From Hevea brasiliensis (lineage: Eukaryota > Streptophyta > Magnoliopsida > Malpighiales > Euphorbiaceae), in contig NC_079504.1 of the NCBI RefSeq assembly GCF_030052815.1, positions 46,488,507-46,552,506 of the forward strand: DNA of 64,000 bases. The letters are read 5' to 3'. This document shows positions 22,661-33,530 of the stretch, in pieces. The position numbers and the translations under genes are program-made. Each line of letters begins with the position of its first letter. Positions within the stretch are counted from its first letter, which is position 1. The notes under the pieces were generated by a model. It made no database searches. It saw only the letters and a list, made by a program, of their open reading frames with translations, and had not been told where the DNA came from.

Positions 22661-23188
22661 TTTCACAAATAGCACCTACCAAGCGAGTAATAGAATGTGC
22701 ATCTTCCTCTAAGGCAAGGGAACCAACTCCCTCTCCCCCAAGAAGGCAAAGAACAATCCAAACGGGAAAAGAAGAAGTTACTTCCAAGCCCAAAATATGG
22801 TTGCCCAATAAGAGCAAGATTTGGAATTAGCATGGCCATTCCATGATGCCACCCACAAAGCCTCATGTGTCCATCTCTCCAAGATAAAGGTAATCTCTAC
22901 CAAGTATCTTGATGAAGACTTGCTAGATCAACTAGGGTTAAGGGAACAAGTAAAGCAATTTTTGGAAAACATTGGGTGAACTAGGTTTGCCACACTAAAA
23001 TACCTAACCTATAGAGACCACACCCTAGAATTTCTAAGAAGTTTCAAAGCCACCTTTTAGCCGGGAAGTAGAGAAGAAAAGGGATAAATATAATTCAGAC
23101 TGATGGGGGTAGATAGGGAAATGAACATGGATGAGTTCAATGCCATTTCGGGTTTGATAAAGAGGGGTTCCAAGAAATTTGTAACATC
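22661..23188 (+). pseudogene. Athila post-pol (env-like) ORF fragment
   Basis: A broken reading resembles the ORF that follows pol in Athila elements: APTKRVIECASSSKARE, then TKYLDEDLLDQLGLREQVKQ, then TLEFLRSFKATF, PGSREEKG, FRLMGVDREMNMDEFNA and KRGSKKF. Several stops and frameshifts are present. It ends at 23188, where an LTR beginning TGTAACA is joined. I recognise the ORF class but no enzymatic function, and no membrane segment can be defended. Confidence 0.65.
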
Positions 23189-25243
23189 TCGAGAATTCCA
23201 AGCCCCGAATAGTACTATTTTTAGTTTGTGAATAGTATTATTTAAAGCCAGCTCGATGACTAAAAATGAGATAGAAATTAATTAAGATAAGCAAAATAAA
23301 TATTGAAGTGATAATCAAGTTATGGACTTAATCGGTATTATTGAAAAAGATGGACTATAACCCGATGAAGGGTATTGTGGTCAATTCACTTGAAGAGTTG
23401 ACTTTTAATTGAAATGTCAATTAAATTAAGTGAGATTGATGTATCAGAATGGGATTTAATTAAATGAAAGGAGTATAAAATAATTAGAATATTATAATTA
23501 GAATCAGAAATTTATAATTAGAATATTATAAAATTTAATAATTATAATTAGAATTATAATTAAATTTATTTAGATATTTATGTAAATAAGACAAGAATAT
23601 TAATTAAATGCCAACTTATTAGAATACCTCATCACCACCATCATTTCATCTTCTTCTTCTTCCCATCTCCCTTTGCCGTCCAACTCTCTCTCTATTCTTC
23701 CACTAGAGCTTCATCTTTCAAGCTTTAAAACACATAAATTCCTCCATAATTTTAATGGGAAATTAAGAGAAAACCTTATATCAAGCCTTGATTTGAAGAA
23801 AACAAGCAAGGATTCTAAGAAATTTGAAAGATTAGTGAAGAAGAATTGTTGACCAATTGAGGTAAGTTATGATTTAAGCTTAGTTAGTTATAAATTAATG
23901 GAATTCAAGTTTGATTGTGGAGATTTCTATGAATATTGATTGAAATTATGAATGCTATTGAAGGAAGGGATTTCGGTTTGGGGAAAAACAAGAAAGAGAG
24001 TCAAGGTTTTAGTGAATTAAAGGTTGATTGAGAGTGATTAGGACTTATAATCAAGGTTAGTGCTAAGAAATTTCAAGAATTTTGAAAGTTATTGCTAATT
24101 AAGTTAGGGTTTTATACAATTAGGGTTTTCATTGTATAAAGCCTATTTAATGCTATTATGCTTGTATTATGATTATTTGATGTTTATTTATTGAGAAACA
24201 TTAATGATATAGTAAAGGAATTAAATGATTTGATATTATGCAATTAAGTGTGAATCTGGACAGCTTGAGTCCAGTAGGGTTAAATGCTCATAACTTGAGC
24301 TAAATAATTCCAATTGTTGTGAAAACCAAAGGCAAATTAAAGATAAGACAATATACTAAAATTTTCATGAAGAATCCTTGACCCAAAACTGACTGGAAGA
24401 TACCTGAATTATGGTTGCAATCCAACGATACAAAACTGAATTCCTGAAAAATGATCAAATGAATAGTATGCACTAAATTGAGCACAACTCACTCTATAAA
24501 ACTCCAAATTGAGTAATTCTTAAATTTGTGTAATCATGAGACATAGGGAAACAATTCATATGAAGATCATGATGCTAAATTATGATTGTAACCTATCCAA
24601 ATTTGCTTGACAAAGTGAGTCTAGAAACCTGCCTAAATTGTGGAAGTGACCTGAAAAACTGAGATTTGGTCACCGGGACAGTTTTGGTAAAATGGCCGTA
24701 ACTCAAGCTACACAAATGCAAATTGAATGATTCCAGAGCGAAAATAAACATAAGACATAGATATAAAATTCTCATGAAGAAAGTATGGACTAATTCCTGC
24801 TGTACCTTAGCCAAATTTATTAAGGAAGTTGAGGTACCAAATTTGAAATTTATGAAATGTAAGCATAATTGTTTAAAATGTGAATTGTGATTAATGCCAA
24901 TTGCATGTTAAGCATGAATGGCATGTGAAATTGTGTTTGGGACCTATGTTTCCCGTGATGAATGAGATGATAATGAAATGATGAAATAATGAGAATATTG
25001 AAGTGCTAATGATAATAAATTAGCCCGAGTATGCCTAGACAGTAGTGCATGAGTTGGATAGGTTGGTATGCCAAGAAGGGACGAGATTAGCAGTACTGCC
25101 CATGACTTTTATGCCCGGATACCATTGGTAGGCACCGAGTGTCCGATATGGCTATCCTTTATTCATGATTGCTTTGAATAATTATTGGCAAGCACCGAGT
25201 GTATCTCCTGAATAATTATTGGCAAGCACCGAGTGTATCTCCT
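23189..25243 (+). repeat. Type II gypsy LTR fragment (5' part)
   Basis: The repeat begins TGTAACA and aligns with the LTR at 41488-44850 (shared GAATAGTAC.ATTTTT block, GGTCAATTCACTT and AATGTCAATT). It is diverged from that copy. Its 3' end is missing: at 25176-25243 it ends in a perfect tandem duplication and joins an opposite-facing element. No pol follows it. AT-rich throughout; no coding sequence seen. Confidence 0.75.
25176..25243. repeat. 34 bp perfect tandem duplication at a junction
   Basis: Units 25176-25209 and 25210-25243 are identical, each ending GTGTATCTCCT. The next 15 bases (GTATCTCCTGAACAA counted from 25235) recur at 25288-25302 in the neighbouring element. The pattern looks like repair with template switching. 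Confidence 0.8.
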
Positions 25244-25439
25244 GAACAACTGAGCGATCCCCTTCTTCCATTTCAGTCTGAAGTAGGGTATCTCCTGAAC
25301 AAGTAACACATGGAGATTTCCCTCCGTTAGTTCATATTCATGATGTAATGCACTGTATGTAACAATTATGGACATTGAGCAGTTGTACTTAACAAAGAAA
25401 AGACACAAATTCATAGGTTAAAACATACTTCAAAAATTT

Positions 25440-25451
25440 GCTCTGATACCA
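25440..25451 (-). promoter_or_regulatory. Primer binding site of element 2
   Basis: The minus strand reads TGGTATCAGAGC, an exact match to the plant tRNA-Met-type primer site, 8 bases inside the LTR. Confidence 0.9.
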
Positions 25452-25459
25452 CTAAAACA

Positions 25460-28400
25460 TGTCACACCTTACCCCTCTGTAAGACATAACATGATCCCGT
25501 AGAATACCTAATGAACTACCGAACTTCACCTACCGATAACTTATTAAGTACCCTACAAGGGATTTTAAAACAATTTTCTTCTTTTTGATAAGTGGTGAGC
25601 ATTTCTAATAAATATTTAAAACATGTAATTAAGTTGAAAGCTAGTTGGAAATTTTGGCCCATTTTATTTTTCCGCAAATTTTATAAAAATTTTGACAGAG
25701 TTTCCTCTGTATTTTGAGAAAACCGTTCTTCGAATACCTGTAAAAAGCACTTCTAAAAATTTTTCTCAACAACTGCTTCAATTTCAAACTCAATCTCAAT
25801 CAATTTCTCAAATTCACAAGTTCAATAATTCCTTCAAAATACTGTCCATCAATATCATTTATTCATATTCCATTCAAGATAAACAATTTATATATTCATC
25901 ATACTAAAATTTACATTCAGAAAGTCCAAACTAAAATTTATTACAACTTTTATACAAACTTTGTACAAGCTGCTCAAGACCCATGTACATGTCCATACAT
26001 TTATGTGCAATATATACATCAAAAGAAATATTTACAGTTAGGGTATAAATTATACCCGAAGGCTTCAAGTTGATGACTCCTCACACCTCAGCAGCTCAGT
26101 CTACTGCTCCTCTAGTCTCTGTATCTGCGACAGCAATAGAAGCTATCGCTGAGTACTAGGACTCAGTGGTGCACAATATACTAAAATAATCTTTATGCAA
26201 AACTTAAAGCACATTCATTCAAAAATTTGGCTAAACATGAAAATTAAATACTATCATGCATTGTGAGATCTTACATGTAAACCAAGTTCATTTCAAAGTA
26301 TCAAAACACATTTCATAAAACCCACAGTTAGATCATGCCATTCGAAACAAATAGAATCTCAATAGCCAGAGGCTAAGAGAAATCACATGAATCTCAATAG
26401 CCAGAGGCTAAAGAGAAATCATATCACAAGGCTAGCTAGCTCAAATATATGGATATCCATTCACATCCTCTTCTACTGGCACACCTCAACACTTCTCCAG
26501 AGAAGGAATCAAAATTCGAAACTAATTACCCCCACTAGTCGTGCTAGTGAGGTGTTCAAATATGTGGTCATGACACTGTGGTTTCAAAACTTATCTTAAC
26601 AATTTGCTAAACATTTTCTTTTCAAATATACATAATAACTTTCAACAATTTAGATCAAACATCATAAGAATGCCATAATCCAATATTTCACATTATTCAA
26701 AACGATATGCAAAAGATGATTATAAAAGTATATGTTGTGCACAAACCTCAAACGAGTCGCCTGTTGGCCTTGGCTCGACTCCTCGGGTTCTGTCCCGGTA
26801 TTCTTTTCCACTGAAACACGCAATTTTACAATGTTTCAGTACTAGAACTTAAAATAAATCCAAAATAAATTTAGCTTCACATTTACGTAGCTCTAACGTG
26901 TTAAATTCGACGTTCTCGAAATTTTGTGTTTCGGGTTACTATTCACTGCACTATTCAAGTCAAATTATTGACTTTCTAAGGCTTAATAGGTATGGGAACT
27001 CCAACTTCACCCACATACCACATTTTGGTCACCAAACTTGTTGGTTTTGGTCATTTTTTCAAAGCTTAAGTCATTTTGGCCAAATTGTCAAATTTTAGTT
27101 TTGGTGCTCTTAGTTGCACTGTTCCATTGGTCGATCTACTGTTGGAATTTGACAAAACTTCCTTCATAGAAAATGTTCCTTATCGTCTTAAATGTATTCT
27201 CATTTTTGGATCACCTCAATCGGAGTTTTTTAGCTCAAGTTATGGCCAAAATACAATTACTGTTCACGTGTACTGTTCATGCTGAGATTTTGGGTTCTGG
27301 CAGATTTTGATCCAACTTCGTTCAGTAATTTGGTCAAGTTAAGTTCATAATTTGGTCTAACTTTCTTCATATGAAATGTTCTACTATGTCTTATGTTTCC
27401 ATCGGTTCAAGAACCACCTAAATCTGAGTTTTCTAGAGAGAGTTATAGCCATTCAAACATTACTGCTCAAATGGAAATTCTGCAATTTGCAGGTACAGTA
27501 GTTTAACTTTACTCAATTATTTGATTAGGTTAATTGCATAATTTGGGTTGGTGTTCTTCATGAAAGTTTTAGATCTATATCTTATCTAATTACGGTTAAA
27601 ATTTCAGGTCAATTTGACCTACCTAGCTCGAGTTATGACTACTGTTCATTTGGTCAGTTTGTGCAGTGGCAGCCTGCTCTCATTTCACTTTGGTCAATTG
27701 GTTCACTAAGTTTTAGTCAGTTTTTGGCCATGGTTCCTTGGTGAAAATTGTGCTATTTTATGTCTAGTTTCATCTCCAATTGGTGGCATATCAATTAGAC
27801 TTGTAAAATTTGAGTTTTGGTCCTTCAAAGAGGGTTTGGTCATGCTGCCAGCAGCATGACCATTGACCTACGAATTTAACTTAGTTTCCTATCATTCCCA
27901 CACAACTTATTTGGTCATAATTGACCATTATTTCATTTCACAATAGGTTAAACATGCCATTTATGCATTTCTCCAAATTTGGTTCACAAACCCTAGCATA
28001 CAAAACTCTAATCTCACTTAATTGTTACAATTACTTACATTTATGCCTTTTCATCTTACTACCATACTCATGCAAGTTTATTAACATCTTTAATTCATTT
28101 AAAATACATCCACACTCATACATCTATGGCTGGCTGAAAATTCCCTCTCTTCCTAATCATGCAATATTTTTCAATTTCTTCATATAATCTCATTCATTTC
28201 TACCCTAAATCCATCATATAAACTAAAAAGAAAAGTTGGATTAGTTTACCTTAAGTGAGCAGAATTTGTCTATCTAATTCTTCAATTTTCCTCTACTTTT
28301 CTTCTTTCTTTTGTGATCAAACTTCTTCTCAAGTAACTAAATCAGGTTGTAATAAGTCAAGTTGGGGTCAAAATAGGCTTAAATGGTTGAAAGAAAGCTT

Positions 28401-29145
28401 GGATTCAAGCTTCTCTAGTGTAACAATGGTGGTTTATGGAAGAGGGAAGAGAGAGTCACGTTTTTCTTTTTGAAGAAGATGAATTTAATTTTTTTTTTCT
28501 TTTGTTTTCTTTTATTTACTTTGCTATGGAAGACCATAAAAAATCTAATTTAATAAATATTTAATAAATTCTTTTATGATATCATCTTTGACTTTTCCAA
28601 CCTCTTCCCTTTTCTTTTTTTTTTCTATTTATTTTTCTATTAGTTCTTTAATTTAATTTTCGATCCCGAAATATTCTTTTCTCTGATTTTATTTGACAGT
28701 TAGGCCAGGAGTCAGCTCTCGGGGTCAATTGACCAAATCGCCCCTCGCCGGTTCATCCCGATTTGCAAATAATTCCATATTTCTTCCGGCTCCCTGACCT
28801 AATTATTTGACTGGCTTAACAGTTCTTTTTCATGATTTTCTCTTTTCCACTGTGTTCATAAGGGTCCTAAGGACCGCAGTGTCACTTTTTACGGTTCGAA
28901 ATTTGAGTTTAAAACGACTTCGCAGTCGTTCCCGAGGAGGTCACTCATCGCTGTGACTCTCGGCTCGTTTAACCTCTTATGTTCTGTTTTTCTTATTTGT
29001 AGTTAACTAATTAAACATTACTAATTATTTATGTTTATGGCTTCTCAAGTTGTCTTAGGTGTGGCCCTAATCCCAATAATTGTCCGGACCGACGCCGGTC
29101 ACCGGAATAGTGAAATCTACCAGGCTATGCAACGGGGGTGTTACA
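25460..29145 (-). repeat. 5' LTR of Tekay-like element 2
   Basis: On the minus strand it runs from TGTAACACC to GGTGTGACA, 3686 bp, clearly homologous to the element 1 LTRs but more diverged. A short local duplication of ATCTCAATAGCCAGAGGCTA is present near 26354 and 26390. Three copies of the shared TAGCTCAAGTTATGGCC module lie near 27231, 27433 and 27624. Confidence 0.85.
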
Positions 29146-29289
29146 GGATGCCTCATTACTGCCATTTCCCTCCATTATGGCTTTGTACATGCTCATGTAA
29201 GGTTATACCCCATTACAAGGACAACACAGATTGATGCGACCATTGTTATATTGATGGGATTATGTAAAAGGGTAGGAGATTAGTGCTTT
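29146..29289 (+). pseudogene. Possible continuation of the Athila post-pol ORF
   Basis: One frame reads GCLITAISLHYGFVHAHVRL then TQIDATIVILMGLCKRVGD. The style and composition resemble the C-terminal half of Athila post-pol proteins, so this may be the far side of the ORF broken at 23188. The stretch is short and the match is by eye only. Confidence 0.35.
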
Positions 29290-30017
29290 TGTAACACCCC
29301 AAATTTTTAAATAATTATTTTATGTGTAACTATATTATTTTTGACTGTTTTGGAGGGCCTAGGAGGGGCCATATGATATTGATGAGATGTGATTGCGGGA
29401 ATTTAAGATTTAAAAGTGTTATTTATATCTTTTTGTAGGTTAGGTAAGCCCTAAATATAGGGAAAATTTTACCGGATTTCAGTAAAACTTAGGATTGACT
29501 CTTAATTCTTTAAAATTTTGTTTTAAGCAAATATTGATAAAATTTTTGATATAATGTTTAGGTGAGCCAGGTCAGCCTTCCTTCTTCACCTAGCCGCCAT
29601 AGTGACTTTCGATTAAGTTGTGAGTAGATATTGATTTTATTTATAAGTTTAATATTATTATATTCAAAGCATGTTCATGCATCACTTATACATATATGTA
29701 TGCAGTAAATATTAGGCACGCTTTATATTGCAATTGTTCTTGATGATATTACTGTGATTGTTGTCTTATGGCGATCTGGAGCTGTGTGTGTGAGTGGGTG
29801 TGTATGTGGTGTGTATATGGATATGGGTAGGACAGGTAGATGCGGCTAGAGCTTGACTCGCTGGGACCCGATCCTTATTATGGATAAGTCGAGGTAGGCA
29901 CAGTTTTGAGTTCATCTCACTAGCTGTCGCATTTAGAAATTAAGAGAAAGTCTGGCTTTGAGTTGATCTCACTGGCAGAGGTTGGAACTAAGAGAGCTGT
30001 AAAGGCGATCAGTTCCC

Positions 30018-30064
<47 letters not shown>

Positions 30065-30769
30065 AGTGTGGATGTGACACGCGGGTGTGTGAGTGCTCCA
30101 GATAGCTTTTGATGTGATTATGACTTGCTTTGCTTGGAATATGTGAAGATAATGCATTTCACTTTTAGGATGCACTAGACATAGATAGTTATAGAAATTG
30201 TAAGTAAAATCAATATCTTACTCTATGAGTCGAACGCTCACTCCTGTTCACCCTATTTTTTCAGATTACATGAGAGCTTATTCTTGTATTTAACCTGCTT
30301 CCTACCTCACAGGTCAACTAGCTGTTATTTCCGTACGTTGTATTGTTAAATTTGAAATCTAGATCTCGACATATGTAGAATCATTTTATTTAGCTTGGGA
30401 CTATAAGATTAATTATTTTGGAGTTGTAAACTTATTAATTTATGTATGTGTAAATGTGTGGATGGATGACCTGTTGGATGAGCGAGTTGGACTCCCATTT
30501 GATTTTATATTGATTTGTGGATGATTGTAAGGGTGAGCTGAGCTTCTCAAATAATTTTATTTTGAGATTATAGGTCGAGTGAGTTAAGAACTCCCCGTTG
30601 GATGGTCCATGTTATGGCCGGACTCTGTCCGATTGAATTCTTGAAATTGGGCTCAAAATATGGGCTTCATGGATGGGTTAGAGATTAGTTAAGCTTACTA
30701 CGGGCTTCGAGGGCCTTATGCTGACCCAAGTCCTAGTGCCAGTCCAGCCCGTGGGATCGGGTCGTGACA
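29290..30769 (+). repeat. Type III gypsy 5' LTR (1480 bp)
   Basis: The repeat begins TGTAACACCCC and ends GGGTCGTGACA, followed after four bases by a primer site. Length and ends suit another Ty3/gypsy family. It carries a TA/GT microsatellite at about 30018-30064. It is not similar to the 3-4 kb LTRs elsewhere in the window beyond the terminal bases. No coding sequence seen. Confidence 0.75.
30018..30064. repeat. (AT)n(GT)n microsatellite
   Basis: About 13 AT repeats run directly into about 10 GT repeats inside the type III LTR. Confidence 0.9.
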
Positions 30770-30773
30770 ATAA

Positions 30774-30785
30774 TGGTATCAGAGC
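30774..30785 (+). promoter_or_regulatory. Primer binding site of type III element
   Basis: TGGTATCAGAGC lies four bases after the LTR end, an exact tRNA-Met-type site. Confidence 0.9.
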
Positions 30786-31760
30786 TTAGGCTCTAGATTC
30801 ATGAGAAGTGCATGTCTAGGGATTTAAAAAGGGGTCTTATTAGGAGGTCACATGTGGAGTATAGGATCTTGTTTCATCTTCTTCTGTAACTCCTTATTTC
30901 TAGCTTCTGTGATTTACCTCGAGCAATATAAAAGTTCTTTGGTCAGTGTCTTGATTTTCATAGAGTATATAGAGATGTGAAATAAAGTTTGCAGACATGT
31001 TAAGATCTATCATGAGAATACGTACTCCAAAAAGTTATGTGTTTTTGTTAGTATGGGGCTAGATGGCATGCCTATCTAGCACGAGGCATGAATGCAGAAA
31101 GGTGAGTTATGATAGTATAGCTGTCCTAGATAGGGGTGAGGATATCATTGCTGGCAATCGTTAGTGGATAGCTCAGTCAAAGTGAGTTTATGGTATTAGT
31201 GGGCTCAAGAGAGATAAGAGATTGAGAAACTTAGTTTTTTGGGACATACCGTAGTAACTATATAATGTTCTCGATGTTTATGCTGTAAGCTGCAGATTAC
31301 AGTACCGACATGAGATTATTATATAGAGCTACGTGCTTTCGCGTGGTGCACTTGAGTGAGGGTGTTTGCAAACTGTCTCTATTTTAGTATAGTTATGCCA
31401 GAACAGAGTTTTATTTCCGCAGAAGAGTTTGGAACTCTTAGTTAGCAATTTAAAACCCTTGAGATAAAAGATCGAAGGTCACAGTTAGGCGATAACTAGA
31501 GTTAGTGACTAAATTATCCTAACTTAAGCGCAGAATTATAGCATAAGTGGCACAAGACTAGAGGTTTTTAGTATGGTTGCAGTGTAATGATGACACCTAC
31601 TTAGTGGGATCATCTGGTCTCCGATATGAGATCGTTGCCATTATTGGTGTTACGGTGGATGTATTGCTTAAAGTTTAATAAAGATAGCACCTCCCTTGTG
31701 TGACAGTGGAGCATAAGTATGGCTCTACTCCCTAAAGAAGACTAGAGGTTATTAAAGGAG
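30786..31760 (+). other. Leader or degraded interior of the type III element
   Basis: Following the primer site there is about 1 kb without a recognisable gag or pol frame. It is either untranslated leader or heavily decayed. It stops where the copia LTR begins near 31761; the rest of the element may lie beyond the right edge. Confidence 0.45.
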
Positions 31761-33530
31761 TGGAAGCGTGGACTAAAGGGCATTAGAACCTTGAATTTCA
31801 AAAAATTATTTCTAGAGTTATATGCACCATACCAAGTGTCTTATAATCCTAATCAATTTCTAATGCCCAATTACATACCAAAACACATTTTACCATGTAT
31901 TAAAATTTCATTTGCCATTAAAGATTGTGAATTAACATTTAATTCAATTCAACCCTAACTAAAAGAGAGATTTTAGGTACTAACATCTTGATGCACAATT
32001 GATGCAATTTTGACTCTTAGGTTGTTCTTAAGACCCCAAATGTTGTCCCTCTAGTTTTTCCACCACAAGCACTCACCAACGTTGTAATGGCAGCCCCTAG
32101 ATTGGCTTCTCAAGCCTTATCAACCAATTTTGAGATGGGGTTTATGCTTTGTGAAGATTGTATGAATGTATTGGGAGTTAGAAACACTTTCTAATAATTT
32201 TAATTCAAGAGAAAATCAAAGTTTTTCCTTTGAATCAATTGAGAAATTGAAGAGGAGAGGGAGACACCATGTTGCCGTCTAACTTGAGAGAAAAGAGAGA
32301 GAGAGGTGATTTTTTCTTTATTACTTTTCTTTATATACTTAGGTCAAACCCTCATTAACTCCCTTAGCACATGTCATCACAAGATCCCATCTTGTTATTA
32401 TTTGATTTAATCTTATGAAGCCAAGTGTCAAGCTCCATTTAAATCATGACATGTGGTCTTCCATCATAAGAAGACAAGTGGCAAGATCATATGGTGCCAT
32501 GTGTCACCATCTCATGGTGTCATATGTCACCATGTGAAAGACCAATTTGCCCTTACTTTTTAATTTGAGTTCTCAACCCAAAATTATAATTTTTCCTCTT
32601 TAAATCAATTTATATTAAATATTAATTAATTAATTAATTAATTAATCTCCATTAATTAATTTCTTATAATTAAATTCATATTTAATCAAATTAAATATAA
32701 ATTTAATTTATATTATACATCCAATAACCTAGATTTGGTTTCAAGTCATGCTAGGGACTTTGCAATCTTATTGCAAACCAAACCTCTTTAATTAATTAAT
32801 TAAATCACATTTTAAATGGTGATTAGCTTGTCTAGATGTGTAACTTACTAGGCTCATTACTTATTGGCAATAAGAAATGATATTAACTCTTAATATCATT
32901 AGAACTCTTTCTTACCGTAAATGATTTTTCGAAATCATTTCAGGCATCTCATAGACCATTGTTGACACCTAGCATAGTATGCCATGGAAACCCAATTAGT
33001 AATAAGTAATACCTTAAATGAACCTTTAATCATATGTTACCATGTACTAGAATCTCTCTATTACAAAATCCCAATTCGAGCTAGAGTTATGGTTAATGTC
33101 AAATCCATTTGCTGTGAACATTATGTTCTCTTTTAATTCCAGTTCTTGATTAATTAGATTTTCTTGTCAGAAACTCTTTTCTAACTAAATCTGTCTGTCC
33201 TAGCTAAGAACTTGAAACATCAAGAACAATTAAATGGACATAGGATTTTATCCCCAGTTACTTAGGGTAACGGATTCTATCTTAATCAACATCTATCTCC
33301 ATATATAACTAGTAAGAGCCAACACACGCTCATCTACCCATACATAATACAAGTATGAAGCAGTATCAAACTCAAACCACCTATATACAAGATAACTGTG
33401 TTATCTCAGGTCTAAAGATTATATGCACTGATATGATATATAACAATGCATTGACAAGAGTAAACTCCATGTGCTTATCATATGCGTCACTGGTTCGGCC
33501 TACTTATCGTGTATAAGTGCCTATCATGTT
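31761..33530 (-). repeat. Outer copia 3' LTR, distal part
   Basis: Read on the minus strand this matches the copia LTRs at 48229-50331 and 56084-58183 from about LTR position 330 to the end. It shares the phrases around the AATTAATTAATTAA run (32621-32646), the GCACCAT / TTGAATT end and the TGTTGTCCCTCTAG block. The missing first 330 bases are at 60979-61309. The two parts sum to about 2.1 kb, the full LTR length. The piece is more diverged than the inner copies. The left end near 31761 is uncertain by several bases. Confidence 0.85.

Larger units (their letters stand above)
18313..23188 (+). mobile_element. Athila-type Ty3/gypsy element, internally deleted
   Basis: In order there are: the end of a 5' LTR, a decayed tRNA-Asp-type primer site, gag, protease, the very end of integrase, a spacer with GC-rich repeats, and a post-pol ORF. 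RT, RNase H and most of integrase are missing, lost across a junction near 21600. Its 5' LTR is cut on the left by the Sirevirus and its 3' part is cut at 23188 by an LTR fragment. It has many stops and is the oldest-looking element in the left part. Confidence 0.8.
25244..29145 (-). mobile_element. Tekay-like element 2, 5' LTR with leader only
   Basis: On the minus strand this holds a 5' LTR (29145-25460), a primer site (25451-25440), the leader and the first codons of gag (MEEGDRS near 25270), then stops at the 25243 junction. The same leader and gag start occur in element 1 at 12382-12560. All other gag-pol sequence and the 3' LTR are gone. Confidence 0.85.

Noticed and set aside
29031..29289. 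Open frames crossing the LTR end at 29145
   Set aside because: They run from LTR sequence into the flank and are chance frames. Only the part after 29145 is considered, as a possible Athila ORF remnant.
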